Assembly: GCF_004363695.1 (NCBI RefSeq)
Contig: NZ_SNZC01000004.1
Coordinates: 1 to 64,000 of the forward strand
DNA: 64,000 nucleotides
Reading direction: 5' to 3'
DNA from: Flavobacterium cheniae
GTDB taxonomy: Bacteria > Bacteroidota > Bacteroidia > Flavobacteriales > Flavobacteriaceae
Shown here: positions 36,280 to 44,792 of the stretch, one piece after another
Position numbering within the stretch: the first letter of the stretch is position 1
Layout: each line of letters starts with the position of its first letter
The notes under the pieces: generated by a model
Told to the model about the DNA's origin: nothing
The model's database searches: none
Seen by the model: the letters and a program-made list of their open reading frames with translations, nothing else
Translations under genes and position numbers: made by a program

Positions 36280-36648
36280 ATGAAAAATTTAAAAAATATT
36301 GGTTTAGCGCTTGTAATTGCTCTTTCTTTTGCAAGTTGTAAACAAGAAAACAAAGAAGTTGCGGTAGAAGAAACTAAAAAAGAAGCGATTTCTGAAGCAG
36401 ATTTAGCTAAAATGCAGACTGCAAGTTTCACTATCGACGGAATGACTTGCGCTATGGGTTGTGCTAAAACAATCGAAAACAAATTAGCTGGTCAAGAAGG
36501 TGTTGGACAAGCAGTAGTAGATTTCGAAACTAAAATTGCAACCGTAAAATTCGATGCTGAAAAGCAATCGTTAGAATCGTTAACCAAAACCATTGAAGGT
36601 GTTGCTGGCGGTGATTCTTACAAAGTAACAGAGTCGAAAAAAATGTAA
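36280..36648 (+). CDS. Lipoprotein with heavy-metal-associated (HMA) domain
   Basis: A 122-residue predicted lipoprotein with lipobox FASC (Cys20), then a Glu/Lys-rich linker and an HMA domain from about residue 50 (ASFTIDGMTCAMGCAKTIEN). The metal loop is GMTCAMGC: three residues separate the two cysteines instead of the usual two. The rest of the fold (VGQAVVDFETKIATVKFDAE) is typical. It is expected to bind Cu or a similar soft metal in the periplasm. The longer frame from 36235 uses a non-ATG start and would bury the signal peptide, so the ATG at 36280 is chosen. Confidence 0.85.
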   Translation: MKNLKNIGLALVIALSFASCKQENKEVAVEETKKEAISEADLAKMQTASFTIDGMTCAMGCAKTIENKLAGQEGVGQAVVDFETKIATVKFDAEKQSLESLTKTIEGVAGGDSYKVTESKKM

Positions 36649-36650
36649 TA

Positions 36651-36682
36651 AAAAAAGCCCTGAGATTATCAGGGCTTTTTTT
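36651..36682. terminator. Bidirectional terminator between the HMA lipoprotein gene and gldD
   Basis: AAAAAGCCCTGA and TCAGGGCTTTTT form a 12-bp stem around a 5-base loop between convergent genes. It slightly overlaps the end of gldD. Confidence 0.88.
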
Positions 36683-37238
36683 ATTTCCATTCTAATGTTT
36701 CTAAAATTCTTCGCATATCTTCTTTTAGATAATTTGCTGCTGGTAAAATGGAATCGAAATTAGGTTTTGCATAAAAATAAACGCTTCCGACTATAAAATT
36801 TTTTGTGCTATCAGTAACGTAAAATTGAGCGTTTGTAGCCGCGTTTCCACCTACTTCATAAAACATTCCGTACACTTTTTTCTTGTCGTTAATAAAAGGC
36901 TGTTCAATAATATCATCAGCTTTAACCACGTGATTATAAGTTAATGTTTGAGCATCGCGCAATAATTTATCGATGTTATTATTAACTGGTTTGTGTGTTA
37001 AATAAATTGTTGCTTTCATTTTTGGATAATTAATTTCGAAAGCACATGATTTATCTTTTATGTTAGCCAAATCATTTTTTTCAAAAGTAAAAGTACAATC
37101 CGAATTTAATTTAGAATATTTGGCTTTTGGATATTCCAAACTCAAATGTCCTTTTGGTTTTGGTAATGTTTCGTCTCCACAAGAAACCAATCCAAAAAAC
37201 AATCCCAAACAACTTAATTTCAATATATTTTGTATCAT
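36681..37238 (-). CDS. gldD: Gliding motility lipoprotein GldD
   Basis: A 185-residue lipoprotein: signal peptide with lipobox LVSC, then GDETLPKPKGHLSLEYPKAKY, the start typical of GldD. KMKATIYLTHKPV and YGMFYEVGGNAATNAQFYVTD are conserved in the family, which is required for gliding in Flavobacterium johnsoniae and associated with type IX secretion. The neighbouring gldE, ssb and mutY in the same order support the assignment. It lies 5 bases downstream of gldE. Confidence 0.92.
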   Translation of the reverse strand: MIQNILKLSCLGLFFGLVSCGDETLPKPKGHLSLEYPKAKYSKLNSDCTFTFEKNDLANIKDKSCAFEINYPKMKATIYLTHKPVNNNIDKLLRDAQTLTYNHVVKADDIIEQPFINDKKKVYGMFYEVGGNAATNAQFYVTDSTKNFIVGSVYFYAKPNFDSILPAANYLKEDMRRILETLEWK

Positions 37239-37243
37239 GATTC

Positions 37244-38533
37244 TTATAACGTAACTTTTATTTGTTTTATTCTTCTCTTATCTACATTTTCGATGGTAAA
37301 AATAAGATTATGAAACGTTATTTTCTGTCTTTTCTTTGGGAAATTTCCAGAAATCTCGAGTAAGAAACCAGCTAAAGTTTCAGCTTCACCTTTTTTACTT
37401 TCAAATTCATTTTCATCCACATCAATTATTCGATAAAAATCTTTCAAGCTAATTTTACCTTCAAATAGGAAATTTTTATCATCAATTTGAGAATAAATCA
37501 AATCTTCATCATCAAATTCATCACTAATATCGCCCACAATTTCTTCCAAAACATCTTCTAATGAAATAATTCCAGAAGTTCCTCCATATTCATCCACCAC
37601 TACAGCTAAGTGGCTTTTCATTCCCTGAAAATCTTTCAATAAATCGTCTAATTTTTTATTTTCTGGAACAAAGAAAGGTTGACGAAGTAATGTTACCCAA
37701 TCAAATGTTTCACTATCAATGTGTGGAATCAAATCTTTGATAAATAAAATTCCTTCAATTTGGTCGATATTTTCTTTATAAACTGGAATTCTAGAATAGC
37801 CTTTTTCGACAATTTTTGGCATTATTTCTTCGAAAGTTTCTTCAATATTTAAAGCAAAAACATCTATTCTCGGACTCATTACTTGACGGACTTCGGTGTT
37901 TCCAAAAGTTACAATACCTTCCAAAATCTTCTGTTCACCGTCCGTTGTATCCGATTGTGAAGTCAATTCTAACGCTTGTGAGAGTTGGTTTACCGAAAAA
38001 TTTCCTTTTTGTACATTCAGTTTCTTTTCAATAAAAAGAATACCATTTCGCATAGGAACACTAATCGGAGACAATACATTATTTAAAATCGAAATAGGAA
38101 TTACCACTTTTTGGGAAAAATCCATATTATTTCGATTGGCATAAATTTTAGGTAAAACTTCTCCAAAAAGCAAAATGAAAAACGTAACTACTACCACTTC
38201 TAAAACAAATCGGAATACAGAAGATTCAATTCCGTTAAACAATCGTCCACTAAAAGAAGAGAAAATGATAACAATGGCGATATTCACAAAATTATTGGCC
38301 ACCAAAATTGTAGCTAGTAATTTCTTAGGTTTTTCTAATAATCTGGAAATAAGAGTTCCTTTGTTGAAATCTTTATTTAGAATTTCATCTACATCTTTTT
38401 GAGATAAAGAAAAAAGAGCTACTTCAGAACCAGAAATAAAGGCAGAACAAGCGAGCAATATAACAATTGCTACTATTCCGAAAAGGAATTCAAAATCTAT
38501 CGTGTGAAGTAAACTGGCAGGATCAGGATCCAA
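37244..38533 (-). CDS. gldE: Gliding motility-associated protein GldE (CNNM/CBS/CorC family)
   Basis: A 429-residue membrane protein. An N-terminal DUF21/CNNM transmembrane domain (~15-190) includes ISGSEVALFSLSQKDVDE and FGEVLPKIYANRN. A CBS pair (~205-330) shows VMSPRIDVFALN and GILFIKDLIPHI. A C-terminal CorC/HlyC domain contains VVVDEYGGTSGIISLEDVLE. In F. johnsoniae GldE acts with GldD, and overexpression of one can partly compensate for the other. Relatives elsewhere transport or sense Mg2+/Co2+. Confidence 0.93.
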   Translation of the reverse strand: MDPDPASLLHTIDFEFLFGIVAIVILLACSAFISGSEVALFSLSQKDVDEILNKDFNKGTLISRLLEKPKKLLATILVANNFVNIAIVIIFSSFSGRLFNGIESSVFRFVLEVVVVTFFILLFGEVLPKIYANRNNMDFSQKVVIPISILNNVLSPISVPMRNGILFIEKKLNVQKGNFSVNQLSQALELTSQSDTTDGEQKILEGIVTFGNTEVRQVMSPRIDVFALNIEETFEEIMPKIVEKGYSRIPVYKENIDQIEGILFIKDLIPHIDSETFDWVTLLRQPFFVPENKKLDDLLKDFQGMKSHLAVVVDEYGGTSGIISLEDVLEEIVGDISDEFDDEDLIYSQIDDKNFLFEGKISLKDFYRIIDVDENEFESKKGEAETLAGFLLEISGNFPKKRQKITFHNLIFTIENVDKRRIKQIKVTL

Positions 38534-38548
38534 ATTAAATTAATTTAG

Positions 38549-38950
38549 TTAAACATTAAAATCATCTGGTGCGCTACCTGTTGGTAAAGAAGATTTACTT
38601 AAATCAGTGTCTTTCTTAGTGGTCAAGAAAGTAAATTCGGTCACCTGAATTTCAGTAGTGTATTTTGTAGCACCATCTTCAGCTTGCCATTGACGCGATT
38701 TAATTCGTCCTTCAATGTAAATTTTATCTCCTTTTGAAAGGTATTTTTCACAGATTTCGGCTGCCTTATTACGAACGACAATGTTGTGCCATTCTGTAGA
38801 GGTGATTTTTTCTCCAGTAGTTTTATTGATATATACTTCGTTTGTCGCTAATGGAAAACGTCCGATGCAATTGCCTCCTTCGAAGTAATGCATTTTTACT
38901 TCATCACCTAGGTGACCTATCAATATTACCTTGTTTAAAGTTCCGTTCAT
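38549..38950 (-). CDS. ssb: Single-stranded DNA-binding protein
   Basis: A 133-residue OB-fold SSB (MNGTLNKVILIGHLGDEVKM start; EWHNIVVRNKAAEICEKYLSKGD; IYIEGRIKSRQW). It is shorter than E. coli SSB because the disordered linker is brief. The extreme C-terminus reads APDDFNV: acidic, but without the canonical DDDIPF-type tip that recruits partner proteins. It sits between mutY and gldE in an order I believe is conserved in flavobacteria. Confidence 0.93.
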   Translation of the reverse strand: MNGTLNKVILIGHLGDEVKMHYFEGGNCIGRFPLATNEVYINKTTGEKITSTEWHNIVVRNKAAEICEKYLSKGDKIYIEGRIKSRQWQAEDGATKYTTEIQVTEFTFLTTKKDTDLSKSSLPTGSAPDDFNV

Positions 38951-38988
38951 GGCTTGTAAATGTATTAGGGTTAATCAAAAATAGTAAT

Positions 38989-40038
38989 TTAATGCGAATT
39001 AAAATAATTTGAAACCATAAAATTATGAATTACAATTGGAAAAGGTAATTTTTCTATTGCTGTAAAAGGTTTTGAATCAGGTAATTTCGAAGCAAAACGA
39101 AGTTCGAAAAAACGAATATGCAAATGCTGGTGCGATAATTTATGAAGCGTGATTTCGTTTTGTAAAATTAAAATATCTGAAGGTTTTTGATTGTAGAATT
39201 GCATTTTTGAAATCTGATCAATCGCATCTTTTTCAGACAATAAAAAGTCGGTTTCTAAAAGGGGAAACTCATATAAATTTTCCCAAATTCCTTTTCCTTC
39301 GCGTTTTTGCACAATATAATTGGAATCCGAATCTTTCAAAATCAAATAATTCAAATAGCGATTCGTTACTTTTGTTTTCTTTGACTTTACAGGTAATTCT
39401 GAAACTTTTTTATGTTGAAGAGCCGCACAACTCGAATTTAAAACACAAGAATTACAATCCGGATTTTTAGGCATGCATTGTAGCGCACCAAATTCCATAA
39501 TCGCCTGATTAAATACTGCAGGATTCTTTTTATCTAAAACTTCTTGCGCTAATTGTTGGAATTCTGTTTTAGTTTTTGGCAAGGAAATATCGCTATCTAC
39601 ATTAAAATAACGACTTAAAACTCTGAAAACATTACCATCTAAAACTGCAACAGGTTCGTTGTACGAAAAAGAAGCAATAGCAGCAGCGGTATATTCACCA
39701 ACTCCTTTTAGCTTCAATAATTCTTTATATGTAGGTGGGAATTCTCCGTTAAATTCAAAAGCGATTTGTTTTGCTGTAGCATGTAAGTTTCTGGCTCTGG
39801 AATAATAACCTAGGCCTTGCCATAATTTTAAAACTTGTTCTTCATCGGCATTTGCTAGGTCAAAAATGGTTGGAAAAGCATCAGTAAAAGACAAAAAATA
39901 AGGCAAACCTTGCGCCACACGCGTCTGTTGAAGCATAATTTCTGAGAGCCAAATCGGGTATGGATTTGTCGTGTTTCGCCATGGTAAATCGCGCTTGTTC
40001 TGTAAATACCAATGAATTAAAGAGTTAGAAAATTCCAT
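38989..40038 (-). CDS. mutY: A/G-specific adenine glycosylase MutY
   Basis: A 349-residue base-excision repair enzyme that removes adenine opposite 8-oxoguanine. LPWRNTTNPYPIWLSEIMLQ is the conserved N-terminal segment with the catalytic Glu at SEIMLQQT. LKGVGEYTAAAIASFSYNE is the helix-hairpin-helix, and VLDGNVFRVLSR holds the catalytic Asp. The 4Fe-4S cluster cysteines are in CMPKNPDCNSCVLNSSC (C-x6-C-x2-C-x5-C). The C-terminal ~120 residues form the NUDIX-like 8-oxoG-recognition domain. Own promoter, divergent from HU. Confidence 0.95.
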   Translation of the reverse strand: MEFSNSLIHWYLQNKRDLPWRNTTNPYPIWLSEIMLQQTRVAQGLPYFLSFTDAFPTIFDLANADEEQVLKLWQGLGYYSRARNLHATAKQIAFEFNGEFPPTYKELLKLKGVGEYTAAAIASFSYNEPVAVLDGNVFRVLSRYFNVDSDISLPKTKTEFQQLAQEVLDKKNPAVFNQAIMEFGALQCMPKNPDCNSCVLNSSCAALQHKKVSELPVKSKKTKVTNRYLNYLILKDSDSNYIVQKREGKGIWENLYEFPLLETDFLLSEKDAIDQISKMQFYNQKPSDILILQNEITLHKLSHQHLHIRFFELRFASKLPDSKPFTAIEKLPFPIVIHNFMVSNYFNSH

Positions 40039-40055
40039 GATTTTTTATAAGGCAA

Positions 40056-40063
40056 CAAAAATA
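40056..40063 (-). promoter_or_regulatory. TAnnTTTG promoter element for mutY
   Basis: TATTTTTG on the minus strand, 17 bases upstream of mutY. Confidence 0.5.
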
Positions 40064-40120
40064 AATCTTTAGTAATTAAAATTTAATCAATTAACGTTGA
40101 ATTATTGTTTTTTTAATTCT

Positions 40121-40128
40121 TATATTTG
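40121..40128 (+). promoter_or_regulatory. TAnnTTTG promoter element for the HU gene
   Basis: TATATTTG, 40 bases before the HU ATG. A TTG at 40097-40099 lies 21 bases upstream, fitting the Bacteroidota -33 element. Confidence 0.65.
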
Positions 40129-40168
40129 CAAACTCAAAAAAATACACAAAATATAAATACGAAAGAAA

Positions 40169-40462
40169 ATGACGAAAGCAGATATCGTAGCGAAAATTTC
40201 AGAGAAATTAGGACTTGAAAAAGGAGATGTTCAAGCAACAGTTGAGACTTTTATGGAAGAAGTGAAAAACTCGTTAGAAACTGGTGACAATGTTTATTTA
40301 AGAGGTTTTGGAAGTTTTATCATCAAAACTAGAGCTGAAAAAACAGGAAGAAACATTTCTAAAAACACTACAATTAAAATCCCTGCACACAACATTCCAG
40401 CATTTAAACCAGCTAAAGTGTTTGTAGAAAGCGTTAAAGAAAAAACAGAAGTTACAGTATAA
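40169..40462 (+). CDS. HU family DNA-binding protein
   Basis: A 97-residue nucleoid protein. MTKADIVAKISEKLGLEKGDV is the dimerising helix pair. VYLRGFGSFIIKTRAEKTGRN leads into the DNA-binding arm, whose tip NTTIKIPAHNIPAFKPAK contains the intercalating proline (IPA) that bends DNA. It is strongly expressed in most bacteria, consistent with its good promoter. It is followed 32 bases later by a 30-residue basic protein gene. Confidence 0.94.
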   Translation: MTKADIVAKISEKLGLEKGDVQATVETFMEEVKNSLETGDNVYLRGFGSFIIKTRAEKTGRNISKNTTIKIPAHNIPAFKPAKVFVESVKEKTEVTV

Positions 40463-40494
40463 AAACTATTTATTAATCTAAACACCAACATGTT

Positions 40495-40587
40495 ATGCCA
40501 AGTGGTAAAAAAAGAAAAAGACATAAGGTAGCAACTCACAAACGTAAGAAAAGAGCGAGAGCAAACCGTCATAAAAAGAAAAAGTAG
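40495..40587 (+). CDS. Very short basic protein (30 aa), probable ribosome-associated protein
   Basis: The frame reads MPSGKKRKRHKVATHKRKKR to a Lys-rich end (RHKKKK), 30 residues with more than half Lys/Arg/His. This composition and the KRKRHKxxxHKRKKR pattern resemble the AURKAIP1/bS22/mS38-type short ribosomal proteins, and an equivalent protein next to HU and RNase G is, as far as I recall, recurrent in Bacteroidota. A different-frame ATG lies five bases earlier and leads nowhere. A terminator follows immediately. I infer ribosome association; the exact name is not certain. Confidence 0.75.
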   Translation: MPSGKKRKRHKVATHKRKKRARANRHKKKK

Positions 40588-40610
40588 TTTAAAACTACTT
40601 TTTTCTTTTT
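40579..40610 (+). terminator. Terminator overlapping the end of the 30-aa gene
   Basis: AAAAGTAGTTT and AAAACTACTTTT pair, followed by TTTCTTTTT. The left arm includes the stop codon. Confidence 0.8.
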
Positions 40611-40689
40611 TAGAAAAAAAAGTTCATTGAAATTAATCAATTTAACATTGATTATCGGGAAAAATCCTGTAAAATTATTATTTAATCCA

Positions 40690-40768
40690 TCCTTACAATT
40701 AGCCATAAGCCTTAAGCTTTAAGCTGTATGCGTTTTACGCATATTGCTTATTACTTATTGCCTATTGC
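40690..40768. repeat. Word-like repetitive intergenic sequence upstream of RNase G
   Basis: Overlapping short words: CTTAAGCTTTAAGC, the hairpin ATGCGTTTTACGCAT, then ATTGCTTATTACTTATTGCC with two near-copies of CTTATTGCC. No reading frame. It lies between the HU-operon terminator and rng. Confidence 0.5.
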
Positions 40769-40795
40769 CGAAAAGTTCGGATAAAAATGTACTGC

Positions 40796-42346
40796 ATGAA
40801 CAAAGAGTTAATTATTCGATCAGGTTCAGACGCTGTAGATTTTGCCTTATTAAAAGATGGAAAACTAATTGAATTACACAAAGAAGAAGAAAAACAAAGC
40901 AATTTTGCGGTTGGTGATATTTTTATTGCCAAAATCCGTAAACCCGTTGCTGGCTTAAATGCCGCATTTGTGAATTTAGGTCATGAGAAAGATGCTTTTT
41001 TGCATTATCACGACTTAGGTCCAAATCTTCCTTCTTTAATGAAATTCATTAAACTTGTAAGCGCAGGTAAAATAAAAGATTATTCACTCAAAAATTTTCC
41101 TTTTGAAGCTGAAATCAACAAAGATGGGACGATAACAGATATTTTAAGTCCAAATCAGTCGATTTTAGTTCAAGTAGTAAAAGAACCAATCTCTACAAAA
41201 GGTCCCAGAATTAGTTCTGAGATATCTTTAGCTGGAAGATACGTGGTTTTAGTTCCTTTTTCGGACCGAGTTTCTGTTTCACAAAAAATAGAATCAAGAG
41301 AAGAAAAAGACCGATTAAAACGACTAGTTCAATCTATTAAACCAAAAGGATTCGGCGTTATTGTTCGAACAGTAGCCGAAGGCAAAAAAGTAGCCGAACT
41401 TGATAAAGATCTACAAACACTCCTTGAAAGATGGATGTCGATGAGCAGACGTTTACAAACAGCGCCTCATCCGTCAAAAGTCTTAGGAGAATTAAACAAA
41501 GCTTCCTCTATATTAAGAGATGTATTTAACGATACGTTTTCTTGTATACATGTAGATGACGAAGATTTGTATTTAGAAACGAAGGAGTATTTGCAAGAAA
41601 TAGCTCCCGATAAAGTGTCTATCGTAAAACACTATCAGTCAAAAGACTTGCCTCTTTTTGAGAAATACAATATTGAACGACAAATAAAAACGTCTTTTGG
41701 AAAAACAGTTTCCATGAGCAAAGGTGCTTATTTAATTATTGAACATACCGAAGCTTTACATGTTATCGACGTGAACAGCGGAAATCGTTCAAGCAAAGCA
41801 ACTAGCCAAGAAGATACTGCTCTAGAAGTTAATATGATTGCTGCAGCTGAAATTGCACGTCAGTTACGACTTAGAGACATGGGCGGAATTATTGTGGTGG
41901 ATTTCATTGATATGCAAAATCCAGAAAACCGCAAAGTATTGTACGACTTCTTAAGAGAAGAAATGAGTGACGATAAGGCCAAGCATAAAATCTTGCCTCC
42001 TAGCAAATTTGGATTAATTCAAATAACTAGACAAAGAGTTAGACCAGAAGTTAATATTAAAACAAGAGAAGAAGACCCTAACAATGAAAAAGGGGAAATT
42101 GAAGCTCCAATTTTAATCATCGACAAAATAGCGTCTGACCTTGAACGCATTATAAAAGACCATAAAAAAGTTGTACTTAATGTACATCCGTTTGTGGCAG
42201 CATACCTTACAAAAGGTTTTCCATCATTACGTTCGAAATGGTTTTTCGAATATAAGAAATGGGTGAAAATTATACCTCGTGACGCTTACACGTATCTAGA
42301 ATATCACTTCCTTGATAAAGAAGGAAATGAAATTATAGTAAAATAA
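40796..42346 (+). CDS. rng: Ribonuclease E/G family protein (RNase G-like)
   Basis: A 516-residue endoribonuclease. It starts MNKELIIRSGSDAVDFALLK; an ATG three codons earlier is possible but less like the family. The S1 domain (~38-130) contains GLNAAFVNLGHEKDAFLH. The catalytic RNase core has the magnesium aspartates in HVIDVNSGNRS and VVDFIDMQNPENR. It lacks the long scaffold C-terminus of RNase E. It acts in rRNA maturation and mRNA decay. Confidence 0.93.
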   Translation: MNKELIIRSGSDAVDFALLKDGKLIELHKEEEKQSNFAVGDIFIAKIRKPVAGLNAAFVNLGHEKDAFLHYHDLGPNLPSLMKFIKLVSAGKIKDYSLKNFPFEAEINKDGTITDILSPNQSILVQVVKEPISTKGPRISSEISLAGRYVVLVPFSDRVSVSQKIESREEKDRLKRLVQSIKPKGFGVIVRTVAEGKKVAELDKDLQTLLERWMSMSRRLQTAPHPSKVLGELNKASSILRDVFNDTFSCIHVDDEDLYLETKEYLQEIAPDKVSIVKHYQSKDLPLFEKYNIERQIKTSFGKTVSMSKGAYLIIEHTEALHVIDVNSGNRSSKATSQEDTALEVNMIAAAEIARQLRLRDMGGIIVVDFIDMQNPENRKVLYDFLREEMSDDKAKHKILPPSKFGLIQITRQRVRPEVNIKTREEDPNNEKGEIEAPILIIDKIASDLERIIKDHKKVVLNVHPFVAAYLTKGFPSLRSKWFFEYKKWVKIIPRDAYTYLEYHFLDKEGNEIIVK

Positions 42347-42370
42347 TATGGGATGTATCCTGTAAAAATA

Positions 42371-42403
42371 AAAACCGCCTTTCGAAAGATTGGCGGTTTT
42401 TTT
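42371..42403. terminator. Bidirectional terminator between rng and pbpC
   Basis: AAAACCGCC and GGCGGTTTT form the stem (with an inner TTTCGAAAGATT loop) between convergent genes. Confidence 0.85.
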
Positions 42404-42407
42404 GTTT

Positions 42408-44792
42408 TTATTCACTCTCAAATTGTACTTTTCTTCTGATTTCGTTACCAAATTCATCTACTACGGTAATGATATGAAATCCTGTTGTAGCAAAAATAGG
42501 TTTCTCATGAAAGGTTTTTGTGGTTCCTACATATTTATCGTCTAAATACCAGAATAACTCCGCATCTGAATTAGAATGCGCTACTTTGATGATGGCGGGC
42601 TGCACTTTACTTTCAAAATCTTTAGTTAATATAATTTTAGTGTTAGCTTTTGGATAGATAAAATCCATACGTTTGTCCTGCAAAGCATCTACACAATCAC
42701 TTCTGAATGGTGGTAAATTCTGATAATTTACATTTTTACTTTTATAATACCATTCCATAACCGGTGGTAGAACAAACCAAGATTTGGTTATCATTTCATC
42801 AACACTTTCACAATTACTATTGACTCTAAATTGCTGATTTTTATCTAAATGAATAATTTTATGATACGGACAATTGTCTGTTTTTTTAGCCGTTTTTGGA
42901 ATCCATTGTTTTGTTTTCGGGCAATGGTCTTGTGCTAGATAACCCGAAAGCTCACAAACTTCAACAGGATCTAAATCGTTATAAGGCATTTCAAACCATT
43001 TCGATTTTGGTAATAATCTAAAAACATCAAATAAAATCGGAGCTGCACTATCAACTCCAGTTAATAATGGTCTTCCTTCGCCTGTGGCATTTCCAACCCA
43101 AATTCCCACTACGTAATCTTTGGTAACACCAATTGCCCAAGCATCTCTACTTCCAAAACTTGTTCCTGTTTTCCATGCAATTTCTAGTGATGAATCGTAG
43201 AATTTCCAAGCTTCATCACCTTCAGGTCGGTTAACTTCTTTCATCGCATTAAAGGTTTGCCAAATAGCGCCAGCACCAAAAATGTTTTTCTGACGTGAAC
43301 TGCTTCCAAAATCAGGTTGAAAATTGGCATCGTAATTCAAATTTAGCATTTCATTCTTACGATATTTGGAATCGTTTTGATTGAAATAGGTTAGCGTGGA
43401 CGACATATAAGCATATGCTTTACACAAATCCCACAAATTCGATTCAGCTCCACCTAAAATCAACGATAAACCATAATTAGAAGGTTGTCGGTTAACATTT
43501 CGCAACTTCAATTGTTGTAATTTTTCATAAAACTGATTCACTGAATAATCTTGTAACATCAAAACCGACGGAATATTCAACGAACGCGCCAATGCTCTAC
43601 TCGCAGGAACCGCACCATCATAAGTTAAATTAAAATTTTTAGGCGAGTAACCTGAAATTTGGGTAGGAACATCGGGAACCAAAGTTTGCGGCAAAATATA
43701 GCCATCATTCAACATAGCTGCGTACAAATACGGTTTCAAAATACTTCCTGTACTTCTTGGCGCTTCAATAATATCGACATCTTTTTGATGTTCTTTATCG
43801 GTAGGACTATTACCAACATAAGTAATTACGTTACGCGTTTTTACATCCACCACCAAAACAGAAATATTATAGACTTGATTTTGCTTGTAATAGTTATAAT
43901 ATTGTTTTACGATTTCGTTGGTGCGTTCTTGCAAATCCAATTGAATGGTGGTTTTTATTTTTTCAGCTGGATGTTCTTTCGCTACTTTTTGAACCAAATG
44001 AGGCGCGATTTGTGGCACATCAAACGGTTTTTGAGGCAAACTTTCTTGCAATGATAATTCGTAAGTTGCTTTATCAATGACTTTATCATTGTACAATTTC
44101 TTTAGTAATCGATTACGTTTGGCTAATAATCGTTCTTGATTTTTTCCAGGATAAATTAAACTTGGTGCATTAGGTAAAACTGCTAAAGTAGCTGCTTCCG
44201 CCCATGATAATTGATGCGGTTGCAATCCAAAATATTTCCAAGATGCCATTTCTAAACCTACTACATTGCTTCCAAAAGGAGCATGAGCACAATATAATTC
44301 TAAAATTTTATCTTTCGAATGGCGAAATTCTAATCGAGTTGCGAGAATCATTTCGATTCCTTTTTCAAAATAGGAACGTTTTTTTCCATTTCGGTGTAAA
44401 CGAATCACTTGTTGGGTTAATGTGCTTCCACCTCGAACTACACGATTTGCTTTTCGATTTTGCTTAAAAGCATGATACATGGAAATTGGGTTAAACCCAA
44501 AATGTTTATAAAAATGTTGGTCTTCAAAAGCAACAATACATTTCTGAAATTTATGAGGAACACTATCACTTTCTGGAAAACGCCATTGTCCGTCGGAAGC
44601 GATTTTGGCTCCTAAAAGTTGCCCGTCTTGACTTTCAATTACGGTAGAATAGTTGTTTTCAAAAAGTTGTCTTGGGAGTGAGAAATAGTAAACTACCACA
44701 AGCAATAAGCTTATGGCAGTTTTAATTTTATTATTTCTTATTTTAGTTTTTAATCGAGTAAACCAACTTACTCTTTCACTATTTGCACCCAT
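42408..44792 (-). CDS. pbpC: Penicillin-binding protein 1C
   Basis: A 794-residue bifunctional peptidoglycan synthase. One N-terminal membrane anchor (~23-40) is followed by the GT51 transglycosylase domain with the catalytic EDQHFYKHFGFNP and GGSTLTQQVIRLHRNGKKRS. The transpeptidase domain has STGSILKPYLYAAML (SxxK serine) and AWKTGTSFGSRDAW (KTG). The C-terminal ~90 residues form the BiPBP_C domain characteristic of PbpC. Its first 25 bases overlap the end of the alpha-2-macroglobulin gene, a coupling also known from E. coli (yfhM-pbpC). Confidence 0.93.
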   Translation of the reverse strand: MGANSERVSWFTRLKTKIRNNKIKTAISLLLVVVYYFSLPRQLFENNYSTVIESQDGQLLGAKIASDGQWRFPESDSVPHKFQKCIVAFEDQHFYKHFGFNPISMYHAFKQNRKANRVVRGGSTLTQQVIRLHRNGKKRSYFEKGIEMILATRLEFRHSKDKILELYCAHAPFGSNVVGLEMASWKYFGLQPHQLSWAEAATLAVLPNAPSLIYPGKNQERLLAKRNRLLKKLYNDKVIDKATYELSLQESLPQKPFDVPQIAPHLVQKVAKEHPAEKIKTTIQLDLQERTNEIVKQYYNYYKQNQVYNISVLVVDVKTRNVITYVGNSPTDKEHQKDVDIIEAPRSTGSILKPYLYAAMLNDGYILPQTLVPDVPTQISGYSPKNFNLTYDGAVPASRALARSLNIPSVLMLQDYSVNQFYEKLQQLKLRNVNRQPSNYGLSLILGGAESNLWDLCKAYAYMSSTLTYFNQNDSKYRKNEMLNLNYDANFQPDFGSSSRQKNIFGAGAIWQTFNAMKEVNRPEGDEAWKFYDSSLEIAWKTGTSFGSRDAWAIGVTKDYVVGIWVGNATGEGRPLLTGVDSAAPILFDVFRLLPKSKWFEMPYNDLDPVEVCELSGYLAQDHCPKTKQWIPKTAKKTDNCPYHKIIHLDKNQQFRVNSNCESVDEMITKSWFVLPPVMEWYYKSKNVNYQNLPPFRSDCVDALQDKRMDFIYPKANTKIILTKDFESKVQPAIIKVAHSNSDAELFWYLDDKYVGTTKTFHEKPIFATTGFHIITVVDEFGNEIRRKVQFESE

